In this document: positions 36,511 through 45,715 of the stretch, piece by piece
Position numbering within the stretch: position 1 is the first letter of the stretch
Layout of the letters: each line of letters begins with the position of its first letter
NCBI RefSeq assembly: GCF_019204005.1
Contig: NZ_JAGSPA010000001.1
Coordinates: 186,001 to 250,000 of the forward strand
Length of the DNA stretch: 64,000 bases
Direction of reading: 5' to 3'
Source: Pacificimonas pallii
GTDB taxonomy: Bacteria > Pseudomonadota > Alphaproteobacteria > Sphingomonadales > Sphingomonadaceae
Made by a program: the position numbers and the translations under genes
The notes under the pieces: generated by a model
Seen by the model: only the letters and a program-made list of their open reading frames with translations
The model's database searches: none
Told to the model about the DNA's origin: nothing

Positions 36511-39129
36511 ATGGATATTCTTCCCGCAGACGCATCACCGCCGCCGCAGGCGTCGCACATCACGCACCGCAAGGATTACCAGCCGCCCGCATGGCTGGTA
36601 CCGGATGCGGCGCTGACCTTTGACCTTGGCGCGAAGCGGACAAAAGTGTCGGCCCGGCTGAATGTCGTGCGCGGCGCGGGGCCGCGCGGGCCGCTGATCC
36701 TGAATGCGGAGGCGCTGGAGCTCCTGAGCGTGTCGGTCGGCGGGCGGAAACTGTCCGCGGATGATTATTCCTATGCCGATGACAGGCTGACGCTGGTGAT
36801 CGAGGGCGATGAGGCGGTCGTCGAGACCGAAGTGCGGATCGCGCCCGACCGGAATACGCAGTTGATGGGGCTATATGCCTCTGGCGGCATCCTGTGCACG
36901 CAGTGCGAGGCGGAGGGGTTCCGGCGGATTACGCCGTTCCCCGACAGGCCGGATATCCTGTCGCGCTATACGGTGACCCTGCGCGCGGACCGGACGGACT
37001 ATCCGGTGCTATTGTCGAACGGCGACCCGGGCGAGCTGCGCGATCTGGGCGATGGGCGGCATGAGATCATGTGGACCGACCCGCATCCCAAGCCCTGTTA
37101 CCTGTTCGCGGCGGTCGCGGGAAAACTCGCGGCGCTGAAGGACAGCTTCACCACCATGTCGGGCCGCATTGTGGCACTGGGCATCTGGGTCCGCCCCGGC
37201 GACGAGCCGCGCTGCCAGCATGCCATGCGGGCGCTGAAGGATTCGATGGCGTGGGATGAACGGACCTATGGCCGGGAATATGATCTCGACGTTTTCAACA
37301 TTGTGGCGGTGGACGATTTCAACTTCGGTGCGATGGAGAATAAGGGCCTCAACATCTTCAATTCGAAATATGTGCTGGCGGACCGGGAGACGGCGACGGA
37401 CACGGATTTCGACAATATCGCCGCCATTGTCGCCCATGAATATTTCCACAACTGGACCGGCAATCGCATCACCTGCCGCGACTGGTTCCAGCTGTCGCTG
37501 AAGGAAGGGCTGACGGTGTTCCGCGACCAGTCGTTCAGCGCGGATCATGGCAGCGCGGCGGTGAAGCGTATCCAGGATGTCCGTACGCTGAGGATTGCCC
37601 AGTTCGCCGAGGATGCCGGGCCGCTTGCACATTCGATTCGTCCGGATTCCTATCAGGAAATCAGTAATTTCTATACATCCACCATCTATAATAAGGGCGC
37701 GGAAGTCATCCGCATGATGGCCACGCTGGCGGGGGCGGAACGCTACCGCGCGGGCACCGATCTGTATTTCGAACGCCATGATGGCGAGGCGGCCACGTGC
37801 GAGGACTGGATATCGGCGATTGAAGACGGCGCGGCACTGGACCTGTCGCAGTTTCGGCGCTGGTACACGCAGGCGGGCACACCGACGGTGAACGCCACAT
37901 TGACGCATGATGCCGACGCCAGGACGGCGACGCTGACCCTGTCGCAGGATCTGCCGAACGTGCCCAATGCCGGCGGGCGGAAACCCATGCATATTCCCTT
38001 GAAAACGGCCCTGTTCGGGCGCGAAAGCGGTGCCCGCCTGGGTAAGGAACGGCTGATCGAACTGAAGGACGCCGCTGTCCAGATCGATTTTGGCGGCATT
38101 GAAGAAACGCCCATATTGTCGATCAACCGCGCCTTTTCCGCGCCGGTGTCGGTAAAGGCGACGCGCGCGCCGGGCGAGCTGGCATTTCTGAGCGCACATG
38201 ATGACGATCCCTTCGCGCGCTATGAGGCGATGCAGGAATTGATGTCGGACTGGCTGGTAAAACGCGCACGCGGCGAGGGCGAAGACGCGGCCGCTATCAT
38301 CGACGCCGTAACGCGCACACTGGACGACCAGTCGCTGGACGATGCGTTTCGCGCCGAAGCGATCCTGACGCCTGCCGATACGCTGATCGTCGATCGGATC
38401 GGGACGGACGTCAGTCCGCGGGCCGTGGTGCAGGCGCGCCGGACGCTGCGCAAAACCATGTTGTCGGGTGCCGGGCATGAGCGGTTGATGCGGATTATCG
38501 AAAGCGGACGCGGCGGCAGTTTCGACCTGTCGCCAGAAGCGAAAGGCAAGCGCCGGCTGCGCGCCGTGGCGCTGGGGCTGCTGTTCGCGGACCCCGGGGA
38601 GGAGGCCATAGCGGCGGCGGCGGCGCTCTATGACAAGGCGGACAATATGACCGACCGGATGGCCGCGATGACAGCGCTGGCCGGGTCAGATACGGCGGAA
38701 CGCGTCCGCGTGCTGGCCGATTTTCATGCGCGGTTCCGCAGTGACGCAAATGTGATCGACAAATGGTTCACGGTGCAGGCGATGGCGGAGACCGGCGATC
38801 CGCTGGCGACGACACAGCATCTGATGGCACATGAGGATTACAGCGCGTCCAACCCGAACCGTTTCCGGGCCCTGATCGGCGGGTTTGCAGCGAACATGCC
38901 GGGCTTCCATGCCGAGGGCGGCGCGGGGTATCGCTTTCTGGCGGATCAGATCCTGACCGTCGACAGGATCAATCCGCAGACCGCCGCGCGGTTCGTCGCG
39001 CCGCTGGGACGGTGGCGGCGCTTCCGGCAGGACGACGCGGCGGCGATGCGGGCGGAACTGCAACGCATGCTGGATGCGCCGGGCCTGTCAAAAGACGTGC
39101 GCGAAATGGCGGAAAAGTCGCTGGCCTAG
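36511..39129 (+). CDS. pepN: Aminopeptidase N
   Basis: This 872-residue M1 zinc aminopeptidase removes N-terminal residues from cytosolic peptides. The exopeptidase motif GAMENKG precedes the zinc site His309-Glu310-x-x-His313 (HEYFHNW) with the third ligand Glu332 in SLKEGLTVFRDQ, as in the family. The ATG at 36511 gives nearly the length of E. coli PepN; the frame is open further upstream to 36337 but that part is not aminopeptidase-like. The start lacks a strong ribosome binding site. It is convergent with purH. Confidence 0.96.
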   Translation: MDILPADASPPPQASHITHRKDYQPPAWLVPDAALTFDLGAKRTKVSARLNVVRGAGPRGPLILNAEALELLSVSVGGRKLSADDYSYADDRLTLVIEGDEAVVETEVRIAPDRNTQLMGLYASGGILCTQCEAEGFRRITPFPDRPDILSRYTVTLRADRTDYPVLLSNGDPGELRDLGDGRHEIMWTDPHPKPCYLFAAVAGKLAALKDSFTTMSGRIVALGIWVRPGDEPRCQHAMRALKDSMAWDERTYGREYDLDVFNIVAVDDFNFGAMENKGLNIFNSKYVLADRETATDTDFDNIAAIVAHEYFHNWTGNRITCRDWFQLSLKEGLTVFRDQSFSADHGSAAVKRIQDVRTLRIAQFAEDAGPLAHSIRPDSYQEISNFYTSTIYNKGAEVIRMMATLAGAERYRAGTDLYFERHDGEAATCEDWISAIEDGAALDLSQFRRWYTQAGTPTVNATLTHDADARTATLTLSQDLPNVPNAGGRKPMHIPLKTALFGRESGARLGKERLIELKDAAVQIDFGGIEETPILSINRAFSAPVSVKATRAPGELAFLSAHDDDPFARYEAMQELMSDWLVKRARGEGEDAAAIIDAVTRTLDDQSLDDAFRAEAILTPADTLIVDRIGTDVSPRAVVQARRTLRKTMLSGAGHERLMRIIESGRGGSFDLSPEAKGKRRLRAVALGLLFADPGEEAIAAAAALYDKADNMTDRMAAMTALAGSDTAERVRVLADFHARFRSDANVIDKWFTVQAMAETGDPLATTQHLMAHEDYSASNPNRFRALIGGFAANMPGFHAEGGAGYRFLADQILTVDRINPQTAARFVAPLGRWRRFRQDDAAAMRAELQRMLDAPGLSKDVREMAEKSLA

Positions 39130-39143
39130 TGCTTATCTAGGCC
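39123..39143 (+). terminator. Hairpin at the pepN stop codon
   Basis: GGCCTAG (39123-39129) and CTAGGCC (39137-39143) form a perfect 7-bp stem with a 7-base loop, and the left arm includes the pepN stop codon TAG. There is no T-run, so any termination would not be of the classical intrinsic type; a 3-prime stabilising hairpin is equally possible. Confidence 0.35.
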
Positions 39144-39209
39144 CCGCGCTTCATCCGATCTTTCTGAGCGCAGCCGAAGGCCCCACCCGGGAGGATCGCG
39201 CGTCCCGCT

Positions 39210-39245
39210 CAGGCCATACCGGCGAAAGCCGGGGTGACGAACGAC
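39210..39245. repeat. Partial interspersed palindromic element (copy 3)
   Basis: ATACCGGCGAAAGCCGGGGT (39218-39237) forms a GC-rich hairpin (CCGGC-GAAA-GCCGG) and matches the left end of the element at 33.5 kb. It sits between the convergent pepN and purH genes and could serve as a bidirectional barrier. Confidence 0.45.
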
Positions 39246-39260
39246 AGAAGGTTCGCGCTC

Positions 39261-40847
39261 CTAGTGCCGGAAATGCCGCATGCCGGTGAAGGCCATGGCG
39301 AGGTCGCGTTCGTCCGCGGCGGCGACGACGTCGTCATCGCGGATGGAACCGCCCGGCTGAATAATGGCCGTCGCGCCCGCGTCGGCGGCGGCAATCAGCC
39401 CGTCGGCAAACGGGAAGAAGGCGTCCGAGGCAACGGCACTGCCGACCGTCCTGGGTTCCGGCCAGCCCGCCGTTTCCGCGGCATCGCGGGCTTTCCAGGC
39501 GGCAATGCGGGCGGAATCGAGGCGGCTCATCTGGCCCGCGCCGATGCCGGCGGTACCGCCGTCCCGGGCGTAAACGATCGCATTCGACTTCACATGTTTC
39601 GCTACGCGCCAGGCAAAGGACATGTCGGCATGCTCGGTGTCGGTGGGCTGGCGCTTCGTCACGATCTTCAGCGCCGCTTCGATACGGCCATTGTCGCGGG
39701 TCTGCAGCAGGTAGCCGCCGGTCATCGCCTTCATCGTCAGGCCGCCCCGCGCCGGGTCGGGAAGGTCGCCCGTCAGCAGCAGCCGAAGGTTCTTCTTCGC
39801 GGCGAAGACCGCGCGGGCGGCTTCATCGGCGTCGGGAGCGATGACGACTTCGGTGAAGATCTCCGTGATCGCGCGGGCGTCCGCTTCGCCAAGTGGGCGG
39901 TTGGACGCGATGATGCCGCCAAATGCGGATACGGGATCGCAGGCAAGCGCGGCGCGGTACGCCGCCTCCACATCCACGCCGCCGCTTACACCGCAGGGGT
40001 TCGCGTGCTTGATGATGGCGACGGTCGGACGGTCTCCGCGAAATTCGGAAATCAGTTCCAGCGCCCCCTCGGCGTCGTTCAGATTATTATAGCTGAGCGC
40101 CTTGCCCTGCACCTGCTCGGCCTGCGCGACGCCGTTCGCATGCGGTCCCATCGGAACGTAGAGCGCCGCCTTCTGGTGCGGGTTTTCGCCATAGCGAAGC
40201 TCCGTCTCGCTGCGCGTCATGGTGATGGGCAGCATGTCGGGGAACATCTGGCCCTGATCAGCAAAAGCGAACCAGCTGGCAATGGCGGCATCATAGGCGG
40301 CAGTCGCCGCATAGGCCTTGGCCGCAAGACGCTTGCGCGTGCCAGACGTGGTCCCGCCCTCCGCGATCTCCCGCGCGATCTCCGTATAGTCCGCCGGGTC
40401 CGTGACAATCGCGACACTGGCATGGTTCTTCGCGGCGGAGCGGACCATCGAAGGGCCGCCAATATCGATATTTTCAATAATCTCGTCACGTTCCGCGCCG
40501 CGCGCGACGGTCTGGGCGAAGGGATAGAGATTGACGACGACCAGGTCGATCGGCGCGATGCCGTGTTCGCGCATCGCCGCCTCATGTTCAGGATGTCCGC
40601 GCACGCCCAGAAGGCCGCCGTGCACCGCCGGGTGCAGCGTCTTTACGCGGCCGTCCATCATCTCGGGAAAGCCGGTGACGTCCGCCACATCCGCCACTGT
40701 CAGCCCCGCATCGCGCAGCGCCTTTGCCGTTCCGCCGGTGGAGATGAGTTCCACCCCGGCCGCGGCCAGCGCCCTGCCAAAATCGGCGAGGCCGGTCTTG
40801 TCGGATACGGAAAGCAGTGCGCGCCGGACGGCGACCTGATCAGTCAT
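39261..40847 (-). CDS. purH: Bifunctional AICAR transformylase/IMP cyclohydrolase
   Basis: This 528-residue enzyme performs the last two steps of de novo purine synthesis, formylating AICAR with 10-formyl-THF and closing the ring to IMP. The N-terminal MGS-like cyclohydrolase domain has [15 protein letters not shown] and [15 protein letters not shown]. The C-terminal transformylase domain has [22 protein letters not shown] and the terminal [12 protein letters not shown]. The ATG at 40847 lies 3 bases after the heparinase-like gene, so rpe, heparinase-like and purH form an operon. Confidence 0.97.
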   Translation of the reverse strand: MTDQVAVRRALLSVSDKTGLADFGRALAAAGVELISTGGTAKALRDAGLTVADVADVTGFPEMMDGRVKTLHPAVHGGLLGVRGHPEHEAAMREHGIAPIDLVVVNLYPFAQTVARGAERDEIIENIDIGGPSMVRSAAKNHASVAIVTDPADYTEIAREIAEGGTTSGTRKRLAAKAYAATAAYDAAIASWFAFADQGQMFPDMLPITMTRSETELRYGENPHQKAALYVPMGPHANGVAQAEQVQGKALSYNNLNDAEGALELISEFRGDRPTVAIIKHANPCGVSGGVDVEAAYRAALACDPVSAFGGIIASNRPLGEADARAITEIFTEVVIAPDADEAARAVFAAKKNLRLLLTGDLPDPARGGLTMKAMTGGYLLQTRDNGRIEAALKIVTKRQPTDTEHADMSFAWRVAKHVKSNAIVYARDGGTAGIGAGQMSRLDSARIAAWKARDAAETAGWPEPRTVGSAVASDAFFPFADGLIAAADAGATAIIQPGGSIRDDDVVAAADERDLAMAFTGMRHFRH

Positions 40848-40850
40848 TCT

Positions 40851-42452
40851 TTATCTCACCTTGTTGAAGCGCCAGCGAAGGACAGTGTCCCCGAGCGCGG
40901 ATTCGCCGGTAACCGCCAATTGGCGGCTGCGATTGAGGCCGCCGTCTTCGCCGATCCAAAGGCTGTCGTCCACCACAAGCGTGCCGCCTGACAGCTTGAA
41001 TTGCCACATGCGGCCTTTCGCGGTTTTCAGGACGGCTCCCTTCCCATCGGCGGTCGGCGCCACGTCCGTGCCAGGGGTCAGATGAAAGCGGAGCGCAAAC
41101 GGGTGCGCGGATTTCGCCTTGCGCCCTGCCCCCGAAAGGACGTCTTCACCGCGCAAATCCGTACCGCCCGCCGCCAGGAACAGGCGGCGATGGTGCATCA
41201 GACCGAAACGGCGGCGATAACCGTCGTGACACATGTCGAGCCACTGGCCCTCCTCGCTTTCCTGGCGGGAAATCTCGACCTGATCGACGCCCGTGCCAAG
41301 CGCGCCGGTTTCGGGGATATGAGACTGGTTGCGATCATCGACCGTAATGGTGGAATGGGCAGCGGTCGTGCGGACGACCTGTTCAAGCCGGGCATCGGCG
41401 GGACTTCCGCCGACATTGGCAATGATGCGTTCCTCGCCGTCGCTCATTTCAAAGGCGAGCGCACCGGCATGAGCGGCCGCGTTGACATCGGCATCGGGCG
41501 GCGGTCCGGCGTCAACAAGCACAATTGCGCGGCCGCTTTCCAGACGCTGAAGACCAGATGTCGCCCCCGCGCCGATCCCGCGCGCCGCCATGCCGGGCCA
41601 TGCCAGGATATTGTCAATATGGGCGGCGGACATAATGGGACTGCCATGCAGCGCGGCGAGGCGGCCATCGCCAAGACGGGCGGCACGAATGCCCGCGCGG
41701 ACAAGGCCGTCCTGCGCTTGCTGCGCCTCTGGCCAATCGAGACTGCGCGCCTCATAGGCGGTGCGCAGCATGTGCAGCCAGCACATCACCGCCAGCAGGT
41801 CGGAGGGCCGCCTGCTGGCGGGGAGGCCATGCGGCATGACGAACGCGCTGAGCGCGCCGTCGAGCAACGCCTCCGCCTTGCCAAGACGGCGGTCGCCGCG
41901 CTCCAGCATCAGACCGGCGATCACCAGACCGGCGGCGGCGATGACGCGGGGCAGACCCTGCGGCGCGCGGGCCATGTTCTTTTCCGCATGGGTCGCCGCG
42001 CGGGCATAATGGCCAAGAACACCGCCGCGATAGCCGCTGTCGCGGCTGGAAAGGATGTAGGGCGCGTAAAAGGCCCAGAATGCGAGGCGCGCGCCAATGC
42101 GGTCGGGGCGCCACGCCTCGCCATCCGGCATATCATTGGCAGCGAGCCAGCCCTTGACGATGGGTTGCACAAAATCGGCGCCGTGGTCCATCGTCAGCGC
42201 GAGGCCAAGGTCCCTGAGCCAGGCAAAGCCATGCACATGACTGCGAAACGTATCGCTCGCGCCCGGCAGCGCCCAGTCGGCGCCGCGCAGGACGAAGCGC
42301 TCGCGGCCCTGCCGGATTTCGCCGCGAAGCAGAGCGCGCGCCGCCTCGGTATCGCCCGCCACCGGGTCGCTTATCGTCGCAAGGAAACGCACCGGGACGC
42401 GCCGCCTGAAGCCCAGGCGCTCGGCAAGACTGATCCGGCCGGAGTCAGGCAC
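40851..42452 (-). CDS. Heparinase II/III family protein
   Basis: This 533-residue protein has an N-terminal helical (alpha/alpha toroid) region and a C-terminal beta-rich domain with the heparinase II/III pattern (GSPIMSAAHIDNILAWPG, then TTAAHSTITVDDRNQS). These proteins are polysaccharide lyases or related enzymes. There is no signal peptide, and the gene starts at GTG 6 bases after rpe and is followed 3 bases later by purH. In sphingomonads a copy next to purH is common, so it may have a housekeeping role, perhaps on cell-envelope glycans. The substrate is unknown. Confidence 0.86.
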   Translation of the reverse strand: MPDSGRISLAERLGFRRRVPVRFLATISDPVAGDTEAARALLRGEIRQGRERFVLRGADWALPGASDTFRSHVHGFAWLRDLGLALTMDHGADFVQPIVKGWLAANDMPDGEAWRPDRIGARLAFWAFYAPYILSSRDSGYRGGVLGHYARAATHAEKNMARAPQGLPRVIAAAGLVIAGLMLERGDRRLGKAEALLDGALSAFVMPHGLPASRRPSDLLAVMCWLHMLRTAYEARSLDWPEAQQAQDGLVRAGIRAARLGDGRLAALHGSPIMSAAHIDNILAWPGMAARGIGAGATSGLQRLESGRAIVLVDAGPPPDADVNAAAHAGALAFEMSDGEERIIANVGGSPADARLEQVVRTTAAHSTITVDDRNQSHIPETGALGTGVDQVEISRQESEEGQWLDMCHDGYRRRFGLMHHRRLFLAAGGTDLRGEDVLSGAGRKAKSAHPFALRFHLTPGTDVAPTADGKGAVLKTAKGRMWQFKLSGGTLVVDDSLWIGEDGGLNRSRQLAVTGESALGDTVLRWRFNKVR

Positions 42453-42457
42453 CGCAA

Positions 42458-43117
42458 TCAGGCACCCCGGAGCGCGGCGATATTTTCCGCATATTTGTCC
42501 GGACCGCCGCGAAACGTCGCCGTTCCGGCGACGAGCACGTTCGCCCCGGCATCAATGGCAAGCTGGCAGGTATCCCTGTCGACGCCGCCATCAACTTCAA
42601 GATCGATATCGCGGCCGGTTTCATCAATGCGCGCCCGGATCGCCTCAATCTTCCTCAACTGCGACGTGATGAAGCTCTGCCCGCCAAAACCGGGATTTAC
42701 GCTCATGACCAGAATAAGGTCGAGATGTTCGATGACATAATCGAGGACATCGAGCGACGTCGCGGGATTAAGAACGACCCCCGCTTTCCTGCCGAGCGCC
42801 TTGATGGTCTGAACGGTGCGGTGAAGGTGAGGCCCGGATTCGGGATGCACGCTCAGTATATCCGCGCCCGCTTCGGCAAATGCCTCAAGGTAAGGATCGA
42901 CGGGCGCGATCATCAGATGAACATCGAAAGGCTTTGTGCTGTGCGGGCGGAGCGCCTTCACCACAGCGGGGCCGATGGTCATATTCGGTACAAAATGACC
43001 GTCCATGACGTCGACATGTATGTAGTCGGCACCCGCCGCATCAATGGCGCGAACCTCCTCCCCCAAACGGGCGAAATCAGCGGAGAGGATGGACGGCGCG
43101 ATGCGAATGTTGCTCAT
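42458..43117 (-). CDS. rpe: Ribulose-phosphate 3-epimerase
   Basis: This 219-residue TIM-barrel enzyme interconverts ribulose 5-phosphate and xylulose 5-phosphate in the pentose phosphate pathway. It starts [16 protein letters not shown], has the metal-binding [30 protein letters not shown], and the phosphate-binding DGGVDRDT and AGTATF regions. It heads a minus-strand unit with the heparinase-like gene and purH. All catalytic regions look intact. Confidence 0.97.
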   Translation of the reverse strand: MSNIRIAPSILSADFARLGEEVRAIDAAGADYIHVDVMDGHFVPNMTIGPAVVKALRPHSTKPFDVHLMIAPVDPYLEAFAEAGADILSVHPESGPHLHRTVQTIKALGRKAGVVLNPATSLDVLDYVIEHLDLILVMSVNPGFGGQSFITSQLRKIEAIRARIDETGRDIDLEVDGGVDRDTCQLAIDAGANVLVAGTATFRGGPDKYAENIAALRGA

Positions 43118-43227
43118 GGAATCGATATAGTCATTTCAGGCGTGTCTGGCCACGCGGGCCCAAGAAAAAATCAGTCATATTTGCCGCGGCGCAGCGTGCC
43201 TGCGGCGAGCCGTGTGAAATACAGCGC

Positions 43228-44499
43228 CTAGACCGCCTGAGGCGCGCGCAGCCGCGCCATGTAGAATCCGTCAAGACCGCCCTGATCGGCAAGGTCACCG
43301 GGCAGCGTGCGGATGCTGCCATCCGGCCTAGGTGTCAGACCTGCGGGCAGAATGCCGGTCGCCGGCACCTCCATTTGCCAGCCGGGTGCGCGTTCGAGAA
43401 AGGCGGCCAGCTGCATCTCACCCTCCTGCCGCTCAAGCGAGCAGACGGAATATACCAGGCGTCCACCGGGCCGTACGAGCGTAGCCGCGTGATCGAGGAG
43501 GGCAGCCTGCAGCGCGATGGTTTCCTTCATTCGTGTTGGTTTGCGCAGGTGCAGGACGTCTGGGTGGCGGCGAAAAATGCCGGTGCCTGAGCACGGCGCG
43601 TCGAGAAGAACAGCATCATAGGGCGTGTCGGCGGTGAACTTCCGTCCATCAGCCTCAACCAGGGTCGCCGTGAGACCGGTGCGGGTCAGGTTCTCCTGTA
43701 AGCGCTCCAGCCGGATTTCGCTGTCATCGAGGGCCGTGACATCCGCGCCGGCCGCTGACAGCTGCATGGTCTTGCCGCCAGGGGCCGCCGCCATGTCGAG
43801 AATGCGTTCTCCCGCGGCAGGCTGGAGCAGGCGCGCCGGTAGCGATGCCGCGATATCCTGTACCCACCAGTCGCCCGCTTCGAAGCCTGGAAGGTCCTCG
43901 ATACGTCCGCCGGACGGCAGGCGGAGGTGGCCGGGAAGCAGGCTGATCGCCATATCCTCGAATACGGACAGGTCGACCTGCCCCTTGAACGTCAGGTCAA
44001 GGGGCGGCGGCGCGGCGAGCGAAAGTCCGGCCGCATCCACCACCTCCTCACCCCAGGATGCGAACCAGCGTGTCGCCCATGGGTCCGGCATGGTCGGCTG
44101 TTCGGGCAGCTCCGCGCCCTCTTTCAGCAAACGGGCCAGGACGGCGTGGACCAGGCGGCGCGGGCCCCCGTCCACAAGGGGAAGTGCCGTCGCGACAACC
44201 GCGTGATGCGGTGTCTTCATGACGATCGCCTGCACCAGCGCGATGCGCAAAACCATGCGGGCCGGCGCCTCCTCGGGAAGGTTGCGGTCGGTCGCGCTGT
44301 CGATCAGGTCATCGAGATCGGGAAGCCAGCGCAGCGCAAGGCTGGCGATGGACCGGGACAGGCCGCGGTCCGCCGGGTTTTCTATCTTGCGGAGCGCGCG
44401 GGGCAAGGCAGCCTCAAGCGCCTGATGGCGCCACAGGACAGCCTGTAAAAGCGTCAGGGCGGCGCGGCGTGAGGGCAGGCCAGCGGGAAGATCGGTCAG
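43228..44499 (-). CDS. rsmB: 16S rRNA (cytosine(967)-C(5))-methyltransferase RsmB, probable CTG start
   Basis: This protein methylates C967 of 16S rRNA. It has an N-terminal NusB-like domain and a C-terminal SAM methyltransferase with MAAAPGGKTMQLSAAGAD, DAPCSGTGIFRRHPDV and the second cysteine in VYSVCSLERQEGE. The first standard start codon in frame is a TTG at 44406, which would cut off the first NusB-like helix. The in-frame stretch upstream reads GLPSRRAALTLLQAVLWRHQ, typical RsmB sequence. A CTG at 44499 overlaps the TGA of the upstream SDR gene as CTGA and gives 423 residues, close to E. coli RsmB. No ATG, GTG or TTG is available further upstream. Confidence 0.88.
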   Translation of the reverse strand: MTDLPAGLPSRRAALTLLQAVLWRHQALEAALPRALRKIENPADRGLSRSIASLALRWLPDLDDLIDSATDRNLPEEAPARMVLRIALVQAIVMKTPHHAVVATALPLVDGGPRRLVHAVLARLLKEGAELPEQPTMPDPWATRWFASWGEEVVDAAGLSLAAPPPLDLTFKGQVDLSVFEDMAISLLPGHLRLPSGGRIEDLPGFEAGDWWVQDIAASLPARLLQPAAGERILDMAAAPGGKTMQLSAAGADVTALDDSEIRLERLQENLTRTGLTATLVEADGRKFTADTPYDAVLLDAPCSGTGIFRRHPDVLHLRKPTRMKETIALQAALLDHAATLVRPGGRLVYSVCSLERQEGEMQLAAFLERAPGWQMEVPATGILPAGLTPRPDGSIRTLPGDLADQGGLDGFYMARLRAPQAV

Positions 44500-45335
44500 G
44501 ATTTCGTCCCATCCGGGCTGGCGGTCAGAAACGCACCAAGGCGTTTCCAGTAACTGACCGGGAACAGGCGCGTCATCCAGTCGACCATGCGGGCGTCCCT
44601 GCCAATAAGAACGCGGTGCCTGCCCTGCTCCATGCCGGCGATGATCGTTTCCGCCGCCTGCTCGGGCGTCGTTGGTGAGGTTGCGACGAAGGCATCGGGA
44701 TCATTCAGCGCTTCGCCCGACCCGCTGTCCATCCCCTTGATAAATTTCGCATTATGAGCGACGCGGGTTTTAATGCCACCGGGATGGACACGGACGATTT
44801 TCACATGCGGTGCGGTTTCGGAAAGTTCGAGATGCATGGCCTCCGACAGGCCGCGCACCGCGTATTTGGAAGCATTATATGCGCTTTGCGTCGGATATCC
44901 CATCATGCCAAAGATGCTGGAAATATTGACGATCCAGCCACCATCGGTCGCCTTCACATGGGGCAGCGCGGCGCGGCACCCACGCACGACGGCGTTGAAA
45001 TTCACGTCCATGACGCGGTCGAAATCCTCTGCGGGCGTATCCTCGAACGGAGCGATCACGCTGAGCCCGGCATTGTTGATGACGCCGTGAAGACCGCCGA
45101 ATTCCGCCGCGGCTTCGTCGATCCATGCCTCGAGCACACCGGCGTCAGTGACATCGAACACGCGCGTGGAATGCGGGTAATTGCCAAGCATGCGGCTGGT
45201 TTCGGCGAGACCGTCAGCATCCCGGTCGGCGAGCGCGACCTTCGCACCGCGCTTGGTAAGGCTGATCGCAAGCGCGCGGCCAATACCGCTGCCCGCACCC
45301 GTCACGGCAATGGTCCGTCCATTCAATGAGATCAT
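44496..45335 (-). CDS. SDR family NAD(P)-dependent oxidoreductase
   Basis: This 279-residue classical SDR carries TGAGSGIGRALA, the NNAG motif, NISSIFGMMGYPTQSAYNAS and catalytic YNASK, with a C-terminal extension rich in basic and aromatic residues like SadH/acyl-CoA-reductase type SDRs. It is located between the DUF1674 gene (divergent) and rsmB, whose probable CTG start overlaps its TGA. The substrate is not known, and a role in lipid or mycolate-like aldehyde reduction is only one possibility. Confidence 0.85.
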   Translation of the reverse strand: MISLNGRTIAVTGAGSGIGRALAISLTKRGAKVALADRDADGLAETSRMLGNYPHSTRVFDVTDAGVLEAWIDEAAAEFGGLHGVINNAGLSVIAPFEDTPAEDFDRVMDVNFNAVVRGCRAALPHVKATDGGWIVNISSIFGMMGYPTQSAYNASKYAVRGLSEAMHLELSETAPHVKIVRVHPGGIKTRVAHNAKFIKGMDSGSGEALNDPDAFVATSPTTPEQAAETIIAGMEQGRHRVLIGRDARMVDWMTRLFPVSYWKRLGAFLTASPDGTKS

Positions 45336-45410
45336 CGTGAAATCGCTCCCCAGGGCATGCGCGCAAATATCGTCTTAACGGATCATGCCTGAAAGCGTTA
45401 GTCTATCGCG

Positions 45411-45593
45411 ATGAGCAAGAGCACAACCGCATCGCCCGTGTCCGATACCGCCCCTGAACGGGCCAAGGATACTGAAGCCGCCACGAATGTTGCCGCCGAC
45501 GCGCAGAAACAGAAGGAGGTCGGCGGCCGCAAAGGCCTGGACCCCACGCGCTACGGTGACTGGGAAAAGGGCGGCATCGCCGTCGACTTTTAG
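45411..45593 (+). CDS. DUF1674 protein, SDHAF4-like succinate dehydrogenase assembly factor
   Basis: This 60-residue protein has a variable polar N-terminus and the invariant C-terminal block GGRKGLDPTRYGDWEKGGIA, which defines the DUF1674/SDHAF4 family. In eukaryotes SDHAF4 binds flavinylated SdhA and helps complex II assembly; a similar role is expected in alphaproteobacteria. It is divergent from the SDR gene and followed by a strong terminator. DUF1674 genes are often near rsmB in this class. The gene is short but well supported. Confidence 0.9.
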   Translation: MSKSTTASPVSDTAPERAKDTEAATNVAADAQKQKEVGGRKGLDPTRYGDWEKGGIAVDF

Positions 45594-45646
45594 AAACAGG
45601 ACGGCAAAGCCTAACCGCCAGAGCCGAGAAATGCAGCCGCGATATG

Positions 45647-45685
45647 AAAAGGGCGCCGCGACCTGATGATCGCGACGCCCTTTTT
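45647..45685. terminator. Bidirectional intrinsic terminator
   Basis: AAAAGGGCGCCGCGA (from 45647) pairs with TCGCGACGCCCTTTTT (ending about 45685) around the loop CCTGATGA, with a T-run on the plus strand and an A-run that gives a T-run on the minus strand. It separates the DUF1674 gene from the convergent serine protease gene and can end both transcripts. Confidence 0.8.
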
Positions 45686-45715
45686 CATTCGGCGTCAGCC
45701 AAAGACCCAAAGGCC

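Noticed and set aside
39234-42740. Two frames of 585 and 579 codons antisense to purH and the heparinase-like gene
   Set aside because: Both lie opposite intact, well-matched genes; long antisense frames are expected at this GC content.
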